Source: Bog-473 sp963744225
GTDB taxonomy: Bacteria; Actinomycetota; Acidimicrobiia; Acidimicrobiales; RAAP-2
Reading direction: 5' to 3'
Length of the DNA: 64,000 nt
Assembly: GCA_963744225.1 (NCBI GenBank)
Contig: CAVUSV010000004.1
Location: 744,001 to 808,000, forward strand
How positions within the stretch are numbered: the stretch's first letter is position 1; each line of letters starts with the position of its first letter. A model generated the notes under the pieces. That model was not told where the DNA came from. It saw nothing but the letters and a program-made list of their open reading frames with translations, and made no database searches. The translations under genes and the position numbers were made by a program. This document shows, one piece after another, positions 1-9,776 of the stretch.

Positions 1-547
1 CGGGCACCGCTGACGTAGGTGTCGTCGAGGAGCAGGGCTCGCCGGCCCCTCACGGTCGCGCTGACTTCGGCCGGTACCGCAAAGGCGCCGGCGTCCGGCC
101 GCATGTGGCCCACGGGTGTCGTCGACCCGCGAGCAGGTCGGGCGACCAGCGGGCGCCGGTGGTCCGAACGCGGACGGCGTCTGCCAGACCGGCCACTTGA
201 CCGAGCGGCGCTCCCCGAGGGCGGGCTGTGGACGGGACAGGGAGCGCGTGCGCGAGCGGACCACCGGCGGCCGCCTCGACACAACGCGTGTGCAGCGCCA
301 GGAACCCATCGAGCAGGGCACATACCATCGGTGCGAAGCGGCGACGAGCCTCCGCGACGGGCGACTCCTTGTATCCCATCAGCACGGCATAGAGCGGGCT
401 GGGCAGCGGGCAGAGGCGCACGGGGAACACCGGCGCCAGCGGGACGCCGAGTCTGCGCCCCACACACCGGCAGGCGAAGCACACGCGCTGGCCGACGAGC
501 GAGGGGCCGCAACAAACCTCGCACACCCCGGGGCCGCCGGGGGGCAC
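1..547 (-). CDS. ComF-like phosphoribosyltransferase, partial and frameshifted
   Basis: The N-terminus has a Cys-rich zinc-ribbon-like stretch (GVCEVCCG, then VCFACRC), followed by LYAVLMGYKESP and VPSTARPRGAP, which are typical of actinobacterial ComF-type phosphoribosyltransferases. The PRPP-binding signature ALLLDDTYVSGA is readable at about positions 5-45, but in another frame, so a one-base indel lies near 110-140. The 3' end runs off the window. It starts at a GTG 10 bases after the stop of the PaaI-like gene, so the two probably share a transcript. The real substrate of this family is generally unknown. Confidence 0.65.
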
Positions 548-557
548 GCGGTACTCG

Positions 558-1022
558 TCAGCCGGCGGGAGGAGAATCCTGGTTCGGGTCTGGTCGATGC
601 AGAAGAAAGGTCCCTGTGGCCCGGCTAATCAGCACGCCGTCGGCGTTGCGCACGGTCGCCTCGCCGTAGGCGACTTGCTTGGCCATCCGCACGACGTCGC
701 CGCGGAGGACAAAGGCCTCTTCCTTCATGGCGGGTCGCATGCATTCGGTCTTCAACTCCAGCGTGCTGCGGGTGCGCGCCTTGCCCGGAAGAGCGGCGTT
801 GATGGCGAAGTTCATGGAGGCATCGAGCAGGAGGGAGTGGACACCCGCCTGGGTGATGCCGTGCGGGTTGCAGGCCATGTCGGTGGGCGTGAAGGTTCCC
901 GCGACCCAACCCAGGTCTTCTCCGTCGACGCCATAGTCCGTGAAGGCACCGCCGACCACGCCGATGATGGGCATGCCGCCGTCACCCAGCCAACGATCCA
1001 TGTCCTTGCCGGTCCGGCTCAT
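558..1022 (-). CDS. PaaI-type hotdog thioesterase
   Basis: A 154-residue protein of single hotdog-domain length. The stretch NPHGITQAGVHSLLLDASMN matches the helix that carries the catalytic Asp/Glu in PaaI-like acyl-CoA thioesterases, followed by TLELKTECMRPA. It probably hydrolyses an acyl-CoA in the cytoplasm; the substrate cannot be read. It lies upstream of the ComF-like gene and is divergent from the thiolase gene, with which it shares a 139-bp promoter region. Confidence 0.8.
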   Translation of the reverse strand: MSRTGKDMDRWLGDGGMPIIGVVGGAFTDYGVDGEDLGWVAGTFTPTDMACNPHGITQAGVHSLLLDASMNFAINAALPGKARTRSTLELKTECMRPAMKEEAFVLRGDVVRMAKQVAYGEATVRNADGVLISRATGTFLLHRPDPNQDSPPAG

Positions 1023-1161
1023 TGGCCGCAGACCCTACCGGGCGTCCACCTGGGCGCCTGCAACCCGGGGCGCCTGGAGGTCGTGCGAGCGGTGCCGGGT
1101 AGGATGTGACCCGTTCTGGACCGGCGCGCCGATCGGGTCGCCGGATTTGGGAGGAGACACT

Positions 1162-2337
1162 ATGACCACCGCAGTCGTTGTCGACGCTGTACGCACCGCC
1201 GGCGGGAAGCGCAACGGGAAGCTCCGGAACTGGCACGCCGTCGATCTGGCCTCAGAGGCCCTCAGGGCGGTGGCCGAGCGCAACCAACTGGACCCCGCCC
1301 AGGTCGACGACGTGATCATGGGGTGCGTCATGCAGGTGGCCGAGCAGTCGCTCAACATCGGCCGCAACGCCGTGCTGGCGGCGGGCTGGCCCGAGTCGGT
1401 CCCGGGCACCACCATCGACCGCCAGTGCGGCTCGTCGCAGCAGGCAATCCACTTCGCCGCCCAGGGCGTGATGGCCGGGGCGTATGACATCGCAGTCGCC
1501 GCCGGCGTTGAGTCGATGACACGGACCCCGATGGGCTCATCAGTCGTACGAGAGCTGGGTTACCCCTTCGGGCCCCGCATGATGCAGCGCTACACCGAGA
1601 CCGGGATGCCCGGCCAGGGCATTGGCGCCGAAATGATCGCAGACCAATGGGACATCTCGCGCGAGGACCTCGATGCCTTCTCGGTCCGGAGCCACCAGCG
1701 GGCCGCCCGGGCGACGGCCGAGGGCCGGTTCGAGAACGAGATCGTGCCCGTCGTGGTGCGCGACGACGACGGCAAGGACACCGACGAAAGGTTGGCCGCC
1801 GACGAGGGCATCCGGCCCGACTCCTCCGTGGAAGCCCTCGCCAAATTGAAGCCCGCCTTCAAGGAGGACGGGAAGATCACGGCGGGGAACTCCTCCCAGA
1901 TCACCGATGGTGCATCGGCAGTGCTCATCATGAGCGAGGAGAAGGCGAACGCCCTCGGGCTGCGTCCACGGGCTCGCTTCCACGCCTTCGCGTTGGCCGG
2001 AGTCGACCCGGTGACGATGCTCACGGGACCCATTCCCGCGACGACGAGCGTCCTGGAGCGGGCCAAGCTCACCCTCGACGACATCGATGCGGTGGAGATC
2101 AACGAGGCCTTCGCCTCGGTCGTGCTGGCGTGGGAGAAGGAGCACCACCCCAACATGGAGATCGTGAACCCCAATGGCGGCGCCATCGCCCTCGGACACC
2201 CGCTGGGTGCCTCGGGCGGCAAGCTGCTGGCGACGCTCCTCAACGAGTTGGAGCGCACCAACGGCCGCTACGGGCTGCTCACCATGTGCGAGGGTGGCGG
2301 GCTGGCCAACGCGACCATCATCGAGCGGCTGGGCTGA
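1162..2337 (+). CDS. Thiolase (acetyl-CoA C-acyltransferase)
   Basis: A 391-residue thiolase. The nucleophile is the Cys in DRQCGSSQ near residue 90. The C-terminal signature NPNGGAIALGHPLGASG holds the catalytic His, and CEGGG the second Cys. NEAFA, the third family motif, is present. The ATG is preceded by GGGAGGAG at good spacing. It should catalyse condensation or thiolysis of acyl-CoA in fatty-acid or ketone metabolism; the exact chain length is unknown. Confidence 0.93.
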   Translation: MTTAVVVDAVRTAGGKRNGKLRNWHAVDLASEALRAVAERNQLDPAQVDDVIMGCVMQVAEQSLNIGRNAVLAAGWPESVPGTTIDRQCGSSQQAIHFAAQGVMAGAYDIAVAAGVESMTRTPMGSSVVRELGYPFGPRMMQRYTETGMPGQGIGAEMIADQWDISREDLDAFSVRSHQRAARATAEGRFENEIVPVVVRDDDGKDTDERLAADEGIRPDSSVEALAKLKPAFKEDGKITAGNSSQITDGASAVLIMSEEKANALGLRPRARFHAFALAGVDPVTMLTGPIPATTSVLERAKLTLDDIDAVEINEAFASVVLAWEKEHHPNMEIVNPNGGAIALGHPLGASGGKLLATLLNELERTNGRYGLLTMCEGGGLANATIIERLG

Positions 2338-2570
2338 CGCCCGCCGCTCGCTGATGCGGGCCCCGGTGATCTCCGGGGTTGTTCGGTGCATGGCCGGCGG
2401 CGGCCGCCGATGCTTCTCCGAACTCTAAAACGGACCTGTTGGGAGTCCTGGAAACACCCGGGGATGGTTCTCGGAACTATCAACAGACTCGTTGACAGTT
2501 CTGGAAATGCTCGTCGCCTGGTCCGCCGGTCGGACAGCCGACGGACCCGGGAGGGCGTTGCGACAGAGGG
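2338..2570. other. Intergenic region between convergent genes with inverted and direct repeats
   Basis: No gene is seen. Positions 2475-2483 (AACTATCAA) and 2492-2500 (TTGACAGTT) form a near-perfect inverted repeat. The segments GTTGGGAGTCCTGGAAAC and GTTGACAGTTCTGGAAAT form an imperfect direct repeat with a period of about 55 bases. It lies 3' of both flanking genes, so a bidirectional terminator or decayed mobile-element end is possible. Confidence 0.4.
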
Positions 2571-2885
2571 CTAGCGATATCTCGTCGCCATGAGAAACCC
2601 ACCGAAGATCATCCCCAGTCCGATCACCAGCCCCCAGGGCGAGCCGTGTGCCAGTCCGGGAAGACGCCCGAGATAATTAACAGTGATCACGGTCACGCCG
2701 CCAATGAGCAGCACGAGGATGAGCGCACCGAACCACGGTGGGCTATGGCGCACGCTCTTGGGTATCGGTGCCGTGTAGCGCCCGCTCTCCTCGGCCGTCT
2801 TGTAGCGGCCGACCTTGGAGGCTCGCCCCGACGCCGACTTGCCCTTGCGCGATGCGCCGCCGGGTCCCTTGGTGCCGGTTGCCAC
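2571..2885 (-). CDS. crgA: CrgA family cell-division membrane protein
   Basis: A 104-residue protein with a basic N-terminus and two membrane helices (FGALILVLLIGGVTVITVNY and WGLVIGLGMIFGGFLMATRY), the CrgA topology. CrgA proteins join the actinobacterial divisome and contact FtsZ and penicillin-binding proteins. The GTG at 2885 was chosen because residues upstream of it are not conserved in character. Its place beside trpG/pabA and pknB is the standard actinobacterial arrangement. Confidence 0.88.
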   Translation of the reverse strand: MATGTKGPGGASRKGKSASGRASKVGRYKTAEESGRYTAPIPKSVRHSPPWFGALILVLLIGGVTVITVNYLGRLPGLAHGSPWGLVIGLGMIFGGFLMATRYR

Positions 2886-2947
2886 GGGATGAGAGGTTAG
2901 CCACCGCGGGCGGTCGGCTCCGGGCGGTCCGGTACCATCGTCAACGC

Positions 2948-3541
2948 ATGGGACCACGCGTTCTTGTCATCGACAATTACGACTCCTTCGTTTACAACCT
3001 GGTCCAAGAGCTCGGCGAGCTCGGTGCCGAACCGATGGTGTTCCGTAACGACGCCATTGACGTGGCGGGCATCCGGGCCGAGCGTCCGGCCGCCGTCTTG
3101 ATCTCACCCGGTCCGGGAAGACCGGAGGACGGCGGGGTCAGCCTGGACGCCGTCCGCAGCCTGGCCGGGGAGATCCCGCTCCTCGGTGTCTGCCTCGGGC
3201 ACCAGTGCATCGGTCAAACGTACGGCGGGGAGGTTGTGGCCGCCCCCCGTCTGATGCACGGTAAGACCTCGGAGATCCACCATGACGGCCTGGGCCTGTT
3301 CGCCGGTCTGCCCAATCCCTTCGTGGCCACGCGCTATCACTCTCTTGTCGTGCGTCCCGAATCGGTACCCGCCGAGCTAGAAGTGACCGCCACCGCGACC
3401 GACGGGGCGGTCATGGGCCTGCGTCACCGGTCGCTGGCGGTCGAGGGCGTCCAATTCCACCCCGAGTCCGTGCTGACGGTTTCGGGGCCGGCGCTCCTGG
3501 CCAACTTCCTCGGACAGCTGGGCGCAAACGCGTCGGCCTGA
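2948..3541 (+). CDS. pabA: Class I glutamine amidotransferase of anthranilate/aminodeoxychorismate synthase
   Basis: A 197-residue glutaminase subunit: VLVIDNYDSFVYNLVQ at the N-terminus, oxyanion strand SPGPGRPEDGG, nucleophile Cys in GVCLGHQ, and His/Glu of the triad in VQFHPES. It supplies ammonia to the chorismate-using partner for folate or tryptophan synthesis. The sequence does not separate TrpG from PabA and the synthase subunit is not adjacent. It is convergent with pknB, as in mycobacteria. Confidence 0.9.
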   Translation: MGPRVLVIDNYDSFVYNLVQELGELGAEPMVFRNDAIDVAGIRAERPAAVLISPGPGRPEDGGVSLDAVRSLAGEIPLLGVCLGHQCIGQTYGGEVVAAPRLMHGKTSEIHHDGLGLFAGLPNPFVATRYHSLVVRPESVPAELEVTATATDGAVMGLRHRSLAVEGVQFHPESVLTVSGPALLANFLGQLGANASA

Positions 3542-3572
3542 CGCTTTGGCCTTCGTCCTGTCGTCCCGGGCG

Positions 3573-5516
3573 TCAGCGGCGGTGGTGACTCGTGCTGGTG
3601 CTGGTGCTGTTGCTTGTTGTGCTCGTCGTGGTTGACGGACTCGTCGTGGTCGTAGTCACGGCGGGCTGACAGACCGAGAGGCTGACCGCGCTTCCGCCGG
3701 TCACCTGTGCGCCGGGTCCCGGGTTCTGCGAATCGACCGTGCCAGGTGCTGCACCGTTCGCACACGTGGTGTCGGTGGTCGAGTTGGCGACGAGGCCGGC
3801 GTTGGTAATGGCGGCCTGAGCCGCGGAAGACGTCTGGCCCACGACGCCGGGCACCGGGACACAATTAGAGACGACGATGTTCACTGAGTTGTTCGGCTGG
3901 ACGGTGGCACCCGGAGCCGGGTTCTGCGACTGAACCTGGCCATTGGGGTACTGGCCCGAGCACCCGTTGCTCTGGTTGCCAACGTTCAGGCCGGCTTGGC
4001 TCAGCTTGACGCCAGCCTGGGCCGGTGACTGCCCGAGCACGCTCGGCACCGACACCGACGTTTGCGTGCCCGACACGGTCAACAGGACCTTCTGGGTGGA
4101 CTTGACCTTGGCGCCGCCGGCGGGGTCCTGGGCCAACACCGTCCCCACGGGCTTGTTGCTGGGCACGTACTTGACCGTGTAACTCAGCCCCGCGCCGCTG
4201 AGCAGCTGCGTCGCCTCAGCGAACGGGTGGCCGACCACCGAGGGGACGTTGACTGCCGGGCCGGCACTCACCACAAGGTTGACGGCGGCATTCTTCGAGA
4301 CCGACGTGCCGGCCTTGGGGTTCGTGGAGAGGACGACGCCGTTCGGGGCCGTACCACTGATCACCGAGCTGGTGGTGCCGACGGCCAGGTGGTCGTTCTG
4401 CAACGTCTGCGTTGCCGCGCTTATCTGCTGGCCGACGACGTCCGGAACCGTGACGTTGCCACCGAGCGAGCGCAGCAGGAAGAAGGCGAGCACCCCCAAC
4501 GCCACGAGCAGCAGAACCAGCAGGATGATGAGGCGCCGGGTGCGTCGTTTGCGCTCGACGTCTTCCGGGGGTGGCACCGCAGCGACAGGGATGGCCATCG
4601 TCCGGCCGGTCGCCACAGGGACGGCTTGGGTGGCACCGACGGCAGCCATCGTCGTGGTGGCGCCCGGATCGCCCGCCTCGACAGGGCGACCGTCGGCGAA
4701 ACGGAGGAGGTCGGCCCTGAGCTCCTCGGCGGACGCGTAGCGGTCGTCGGGATTCTTGGCCATCGCCTTCATGATCACGGCCTGGAGTGCGACCGGCACC
4801 ATAGGGTTGGCCTGCCGGGGCAGCACAGGAGTGTCGCGCACATGCTTTGACGCCACGGCCACGGGCGAGTCACCAGTAAAGGGCGGGCGCCCCACGGCCA
4901 TTTCGTACAGCACGACGCCGAGCGAGTAAATGTCGCTGCGGGAGTCGACCCCCTTCCCCTCCGCCTGCTCAGGGGAGAAATAGGCCGCCGTGCCCATGAC
5001 CGCGCCAGTCTGGGTCAGGCTCTCTTCAGTGTTCACCGCCCGGGCGATGCCGAAGTCGGTCACCTTGACGTCCCCGTCGGGAGTGATCAAGACGTTGCCT
5101 GGCTTCACATCGCGGTGCACCACGCCGTGACGGTGGGCGAAGGCGAGGGCGGCGGCCACGCCGGCCCCGATCGTGGCGATCTGAACCGGTGACAGCGGCT
5201 GTGGATCGCGCAGGACGCCAGAAAGGGGACGGCCTTCGACGTACTCCATGACGATGAAATACGAGCCGTCGTCCTCACCCCAATCGAAGACGGGGACGAT
5301 ATTGGGATGGGAGAGATTGGCGGCGGCCTGGGCCTCTCGCCGGAACCGCTCGACGAAAGTGCGGTCGATCGAAAGCTCGGGGAACAAGACCTTGAGCGCC
5401 ACAGGCCTTTCGAGCTGACGGTCCATGGCTCGATACACCTGTGCCATACCGCCGCGGGCGATCAGATGGGTCAGCTCGTATCGACCTGAATAGATGCGCG
5501 GCTCAACCGGTTGCAT
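3573..5516 (-). CDS. pknB: Serine/threonine protein kinase with four PASTA domains
   Basis: A 647-residue PknB-type kinase. The kinase domain spans about residues 12-272: Gly-rich loop around RGGMAQV, VALK Lys near 42, HRDVKPGN with catalytic Asp 136, DFG at 154-156, and Thr-rich activation loop TQTGAVMGTAAY. A membrane helix lies at about 329-348. Four extracellular PASTA repeats follow, each starting VPxVxG, which bind muropeptides or lipid II in this family. The C-terminal tail is Thr/Ser-rich. The adjacent pstP gene encodes the opposing phosphatase and the FHA proteins are phosphothreonine readers. Confidence 0.95.
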   Translation of the reverse strand: MQPVEPRIYSGRYELTHLIARGGMAQVYRAMDRQLERPVALKVLFPELSIDRTFVERFRREAQAAANLSHPNIVPVFDWGEDDGSYFIVMEYVEGRPLSGVLRDPQPLSPVQIATIGAGVAAALAFAHRHGVVHRDVKPGNVLITPDGDVKVTDFGIARAVNTEESLTQTGAVMGTAAYFSPEQAEGKGVDSRSDIYSLGVVLYEMAVGRPPFTGDSPVAVASKHVRDTPVLPRQANPMVPVALQAVIMKAMAKNPDDRYASAEELRADLLRFADGRPVEAGDPGATTTMAAVGATQAVPVATGRTMAIPVAAVPPPEDVERKRRTRRLIILLVLLLVALGVLAFFLLRSLGGNVTVPDVVGQQISAATQTLQNDHLAVGTTSSVISGTAPNGVVLSTNPKAGTSVSKNAAVNLVVSAGPAVNVPSVVGHPFAEATQLLSGAGLSYTVKYVPSNKPVGTVLAQDPAGGAKVKSTQKVLLTVSGTQTSVSVPSVLGQSPAQAGVKLSQAGLNVGNQSNGCSGQYPNGQVQSQNPAPGATVQPNNSVNIVVSNCVPVPGVVGQTSSAAQAAITNAGLVANSTTDTTCANGAAPGTVDSQNPGPGAQVTGGSAVSLSVCQPAVTTTTTSPSTTTSTTSNSTSTSTSHHRR

Positions 5517-5569
5517 GGAGCCCAGAGCCTACGCTGGGCGCCTTCGGCGACGGGGTATCAACGCCTGGG

Positions 5570-7074
5570 TCATCGGGCGATCGTCGTCGTCGTGGATGCG
5601 GTGGTCGACGTTACGCCGGGACGTGATTGGCCGACCGTGGGCTTCGCGGTGGTCGTCGTCGTGATGTCGGGTTCGTCGGGTTCGTCGTGGTGGTGACGCT
5701 GGTGACGTAACCCTTCGCGGCGCGCAGCGAGGGTTCCGAGATGCCCGCCCTGACCGGGGCCACCGCCGCCGGGATGATCTGGCCCATGGTGTAGGGGGTC
5801 CGGTACACCACCTTGGGGTGGAACCAGAGCACACCACCCGGCTGGCCCTGCTTCACCACGACCTGATTGCCCTGCACCGTGACAATCCAGTTGTCGTAGG
5901 CGTACCACCGGAGCACGAAGTAGGCCGCGACCGGCACCGCGGCAAGGAGGATGATGAACCCGACCACCCGCGGCGTGACGCGGCGTGGGATCCCGAGACG
6001 CCGGCGGCGGGCGCCCCGACTCTCCTTCTCGGCGACCGTCCGCGACGCCGGCGCGGGTGGGGGCGGAACCCGCGCGGTCGAGCGGGCGACCGGGATCGAC
6101 GCCGCCGTGCCTAAGAGGAACTCGTCGCTGCGCGGTCCTGACTCCGCGAGCGTCATCGTCTCGTCACCGAATCCGAGCCGGGCACCCGGCGCCAACGTGT
6201 CGTCCTGGCGCGCACCGGATCGGACTCTGGATGCCTCTTCAGCCACGGCCGGAACGGCAGTCGTCGCTGCCCCGGCGGGTACGGTCACCGCGGCGGCCCG
6301 AAGTCCCAGGGGGGTGACCTTGGACGTGGCCGCGTCGCCCTCATCCCCGTCCCCCACCTGCACATCGACGATGACGGCGGTGATGTTGTCGGCCCCTCCG
6401 TGCTCGTTGGCAATGTCAACAAGCCTCTGTGCCGCCTCCTGAGGATCCGGGACGGTGCGCAGGACCGCCGCCATCTCGTCCGGCTCCACCTCGTTGGTCA
6501 GGCCGTCGGAGCACAGGAGAACCCGGTCACCGGCACGCAGTTCGAGCTCCCACATGTCCGCCTCGACGTCGGAGGTCACCCCAAGCGCTCGGGTGAGAAT
6601 ATGGCGCTGCGGATGGACGGCTGCCTCCTCCTCGGTCATCTCGCCGTGGCGCATCCGCTCCTCGGCCAGGCTGTGGTCGTCAGTGACCTGCACCATCTCC
6701 CCGTTGGAAAAAACGTAGGCGCGGGAGTCGCCGACGTTGGCCAGGGCCAGAACATCACGGCCGCCGGCTTCACCCACCAGCGCCATGGCGGTGAGGGTGG
6801 TCCCCATGCCGCGGAGCTCGGTGTTGGCCTGACTCTCGTGCCAGACCGCCGTATTGGCTTCCGTGAAGGCCTCGCGCAACCCAGCCAAGGTCGGCGCGCG
6901 TTCAAAGGCCTGCTCGAGCGTTTCGACGGCGACGCGTGCCGCTACTTCCCCTCCGACGTGGCCGCCCATGCCGTCGGCCACCGCATAGAGATTGGGGCGT
7001 TCGAGGGGCAGATCCTGGTTGACCGTGCGGACTCGACCGACGTCGGTAGCCGAGCCGGACCGCAGCACGGTCAC
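5570..7074 (-). CDS. pstP: PP2C-family Ser/Thr phosphatase PstP
   Basis: The cytoplasmic PP2C domain covers about residues 1-240, with metal-binding motifs VADGMGGH, GDSRAY, CSDGLT and GGADNITAV. A membrane helix near residues 372-391 leads to a short external domain. The starting GTG overlaps the fhaB stop by 4 bases. The frame read from the start stops at 5611. A neighbouring frame continues with a Thr-rich tail (DITTTTTAKPT) to 5570, resembling the PknB tail, so an indel near 5685 is likely. It dephosphorylates PknB and its substrates. Confidence 0.92.
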
Positions 7075-7605
7075 CGAGAGACCTCGAAGACGGTCGAGCC
7101 GACCTGGAGCAGGTCCCCCTTCCCGAGGCGCGCTGCCTGCTTGATCTGCTCAGAATTTGACGAACGTCCCGTTGGTCGATCCGAGGTCTTCGACCCACAG
7201 CTGGTCGTTGCGGCGAAAGAGACGGGCATGCAGCGTCGAGGTGTAGATGTCGTCGGGCATCGCGACGCCGCAACCCGGGGAGCGCCCGATGGTCAGCTCG
7301 TCATCGAGATCGTAGGTGCGCCCGGCTTGCGCGGCCGGCTGGACCACCTTGAGGTGGAGCTGGCGGCGGCGACTCTCGCGGGGTTTGTCGGGCGGGCGGG
7401 CGGCCACTCGCTCTTGACGACGCTCCTGGCGCCGGACCGAACGGGACTTCCGGATGGTCGCCGGGCTCATCTCGACCCACACGGCGCGGATTACCCGCAA
7501 GAAGAAGAGGAAGATCAGTGCGATGACCCCCCATTGCATGATGCGAAGGACCGCGTTCAGATTCTGCGTAGCGAGCAGGACCGCCACCGGATCCCGTGTC
7601 GTCAC
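7071..7605 (-). CDS. fhaB: FHA-domain protein FhaB (FipA-like), one-base frameshift
   Basis: An N-terminal membrane helix (VLRIMQWGVIALIFLFFL) is followed by a basic linker and an FHA domain with IGRSPGC, TLHARL and DLGSTNGTFV. The frame stops after TFVKF, but removing one A near 7156 restores the expected end (SEQIKQAARLGKGDLLQVGS, ending FEVSR) with a stop that overlaps pstP by GTGA. The indel is more likely an assembly error than a true truncation. FhaB binds phosphothreonine and links PknB signalling to cell-wall synthesis. Its GTG start overlaps the fhaA stop. Confidence 0.88.
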
Positions 7606-8258
7606 GACATTTCAAAGATGAGCTTCGTCGACCCCACGCTGACCTCGTCGCCGCTGGCGAGGAGATGTTCCCGCACCGGGGTGCCGTTAACCCTGGTGCC
7701 GTTGGTGGAGCCGAGATCGGTGACGAACACGCCGTCACCCTTCCGCCGCAACTCGGCATGGCGCCGGCTGACATTGGAGTCCGCCAGGACGACATCGCAT
7801 TCGGGAAGCCGGCCGATGACCACGGCCTCCGAACCGACGGTCACGCGCCTGCCGTCGGGCAGGACAAGTTCGGCCAGGAAGCCGCCGTCCTCGCTCTCGT
7901 GCACCTCGGCCGTGACAGTGAACCGCCCGGGTTTGAGGTTGGACCCCTCGAAGATCTCCACCTCGACTGGTCCCACGAATGAATAGCCCTCTATCCGGGC
8001 GTGCTCGCGGGCGGCATCGGACAGCTCGCGGGACAGCGCGTCGATGAAGTTCGAGAAGCGGCTGACGTCGGCGGGCGCGAGCGTGACGGCGAAGGCATTG
8101 GGTGCGATCAGGCCGCGCACCCCTACTCGTCGGTGCAGATCCATCTCGCGCGTCAGCCTCCGGCCGATTTCGACCGGCTGGAGGTTGCTTCGAAACGGCT
8201 TGGCCAACGTGCCCTCCACCAGACGCTCGAGGCGCTCCTCAAACTGCTGGAGTCCCAT
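7602..8258 (-). CDS. fhaA: FHA-domain protein FhaA with N-terminal DUF3662-type domain
   Basis: A 218-residue protein starting MGLQQFEERLERLVEGTLA, the typical FhaA N-terminal domain. A C-terminal FHA domain follows, with VIGRLPECDVVL, SRRHAEL and LGSTNGTRVNG. It is shorter than mycobacterial FhaA because the long Pro/Gln-rich linker is missing. It is the first gene of the fhaA-fhaB-pstP set, with 4-base overlaps between members. In this family it acts with PknB and the MurJ/FhaA division machinery. Confidence 0.92.
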   Translation of the reverse strand: MGLQQFEERLERLVEGTLAKPFRSNLQPVEIGRRLTREMDLHRRVGVRGLIAPNAFAVTLAPADVSRFSNFIDALSRELSDAAREHARIEGYSFVGPVEVEIFEGSNLKPGRFTVTAEVHESEDGGFLAELVLPDGRRVTVGSEAVVIGRLPECDVVLADSNVSRRHAELRRKGDGVFVTDLGSTNGTRVNGTPVREHLLASGDEVSVGSTKLIFEMS

Positions 8259-8392
8259 GGTTCCCCAGAGATTACTGGTCCGGTGCGCCCGACAGGGATT
8301 CAGCAGGCGGCTGACCTGGTCACCTCTGCCCCAGATCGATGTGGGCACCGAATCTGGGCGTTTGCCCAGCGACTACTGTTGTCCGGTCACCC

Positions 8393-8476
<84 letters not shown>

Positions 8477-8478
8477 CC

Positions 8479-9776
8479 TGTGTGATGTCGCGAGACATCG
8501 GAGACAGATGTCGCGAGACATCGTAGACACTTTGAGTCAGAGCCGCCCAAGGGGTTGGTAATTCCTTGTCGGGTCCAAGGTGAGGTGCCGCACGGGCTGG
8601 CCGTCGACACCGATGACCGAGATGTCGAGATCCTCGATTAGGAGCCGGACACGCAATCCAGCGAATTGGCGGCCGCAGGGTATGTGGTGCATCTGGCCGT
8701 TGACCCGCAGCGTCACCGTCCCCTTGCCGTCGAGCTTGTCGTGGCGCAGCTTGCGCCCACCGCTCACATCGATCGGTGCTGAGGAGGGTTTGGCCTTCTC
8801 CCTCGCCGCGTACACCTCGGCTGGGGTCTTGCGGCCGATGGCGCGATGCGGTCGGACCTCGTTGTAGTAGGCGACGAAGCGATCGAGCTGGGCCTGGAGT
8901 TGGCGCTTCGTCTCGATCGCGTCCTGCTCGTTGATGAACTTCTTGAGTGTCTGGTGAAACCGCTCCACCTTTCCGCAGGTCTGGGGATGGTAGGGGCGAG
9001 AGTGCTTCGAATGGATGCCCAAGCCGGCGAGCTCCATCTCGAACGCGCCGGCGAAGCCGTGCCTTGCGTGTGTGGTGAAAATGAGGCCGTTGTCAGTGAG
9101 GAAGGACTGGGGAAAGCCCAGTGTTTCGGCCGATTTGTAGAACGTGCGCACCACGTCGGACGACCGGGTGGTGACGAACGCACGCGAGGCCACACAGAGC
9201 CTCGAATGGTCGTCGATGATGTTGAGCACCTCGAAGACCACGCCGTCGGCGACGGCGACATGGGTCACGTCGGCCTGCCAGGTCTCGTTCGGGAGGTCGG
9301 CGCTGAAGCGCCGCAGCGAGCTCTGCGGCCGCTTCTGAGGCTGAGGGGTGACGAAGCCCCGGGCCTTGAGCACCCGCCAGATGCTCGACACGGAAGGGAC
9401 GGCCTCCGCGTGGTGCTTTTGGAGGTGATAGCGGATCGTCTCGGCCCCGGCGTCGACCCCGAGATCCAAGAGCTCCTTTCTCAAGGTGACGATCTCGTCC
9501 TCGTAGTGGTCCCGTCGGCGTGAGGGGCTGTGATGCGGCCGTCGAGAGCGTCCATCGAGCCCAGAAGGGCCCTCGAGGCGGTAGCGGCGCAACAGCTTGT
9601 AGAGCCAGCTGCGGTGCACGCCGTGGGTTCGGGCCAGCTCGGCGATCGGCCGACCAGTCCGCAGGTGCGTCTCGATCAGAAACGGGCCCAAGTCCATCAG
9701 AGAGCTCCACGTAGGTGTCTCCTATGTCTTGACACATCCCCGACCTGGGATGTCTCCCATGTCCTGAATCCACACA
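8479..9776 (-). mobile_element. IS481-family insertion sequence
   Basis: A 1.3-kb element with one transposase gene on the minus strand. Its ends are imperfect inverted repeats: TGTG near both termini and GACATSGGAGACA slightly inside. It is flanked by the 14-bp direct repeats. The left side also has an internal direct repeat of GATGTCGCGAGACATCG (8483-8499 and 8507-8523). Confidence 0.8.
8537..9697 (-). CDS. IS481-family transposase
   Basis: A 386-residue DDE transposase. The N-terminal HTH (IAELARTHGVHRSWLYKLLR) is followed by an rve integrase core: first Asp in WQADVTHVA, second Asp in LTDNGLIF, catalytic Glu in KVERFHQTLKKF. The C-terminal IS481 extension (VNGQMHHIPCGRQFAG and LDPTRNYQPLGRL) is present. 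It looks intact and fills most of the element. Confidence 0.93.
   Translation of the reverse strand: MDLGPFLIETHLRTGRPIAELARTHGVHRSWLYKLLRRYRLEGPSGLDGRSRRPHHSPSRRRDHYEDEIVTLRKELLDLGVDAGAETIRYHLQKHHAEAVPSVSSIWRVLKARGFVTPQPQKRPQSSLRRFSADLPNETWQADVTHVAVADGVVFEVLNIIDDHSRLCVASRAFVTTRSSDVVRTFYKSAETLGFPQSFLTDNGLIFTTHARHGFAGAFEMELAGLGIHSKHSRPYHPQTCGKVERFHQTLKKFINEQDAIETKRQLQAQLDRFVAYYNEVRPHRAIGRKTPAEVYAAREKAKPSSAPIDVSGGRKLRHDKLDGKGTVTLRVNGQMHHIPCGRQFAGLRVRLLIEDLDISVIGVDGQPVRHLTLDPTRNYQPLGRL

Noticed and set aside
4..660. Plus-strand open frames in the first 700 bases
   Set aside because: They are antisense to the ComF-like and PaaI-like genes and rich in Arg/Gly/Ala.
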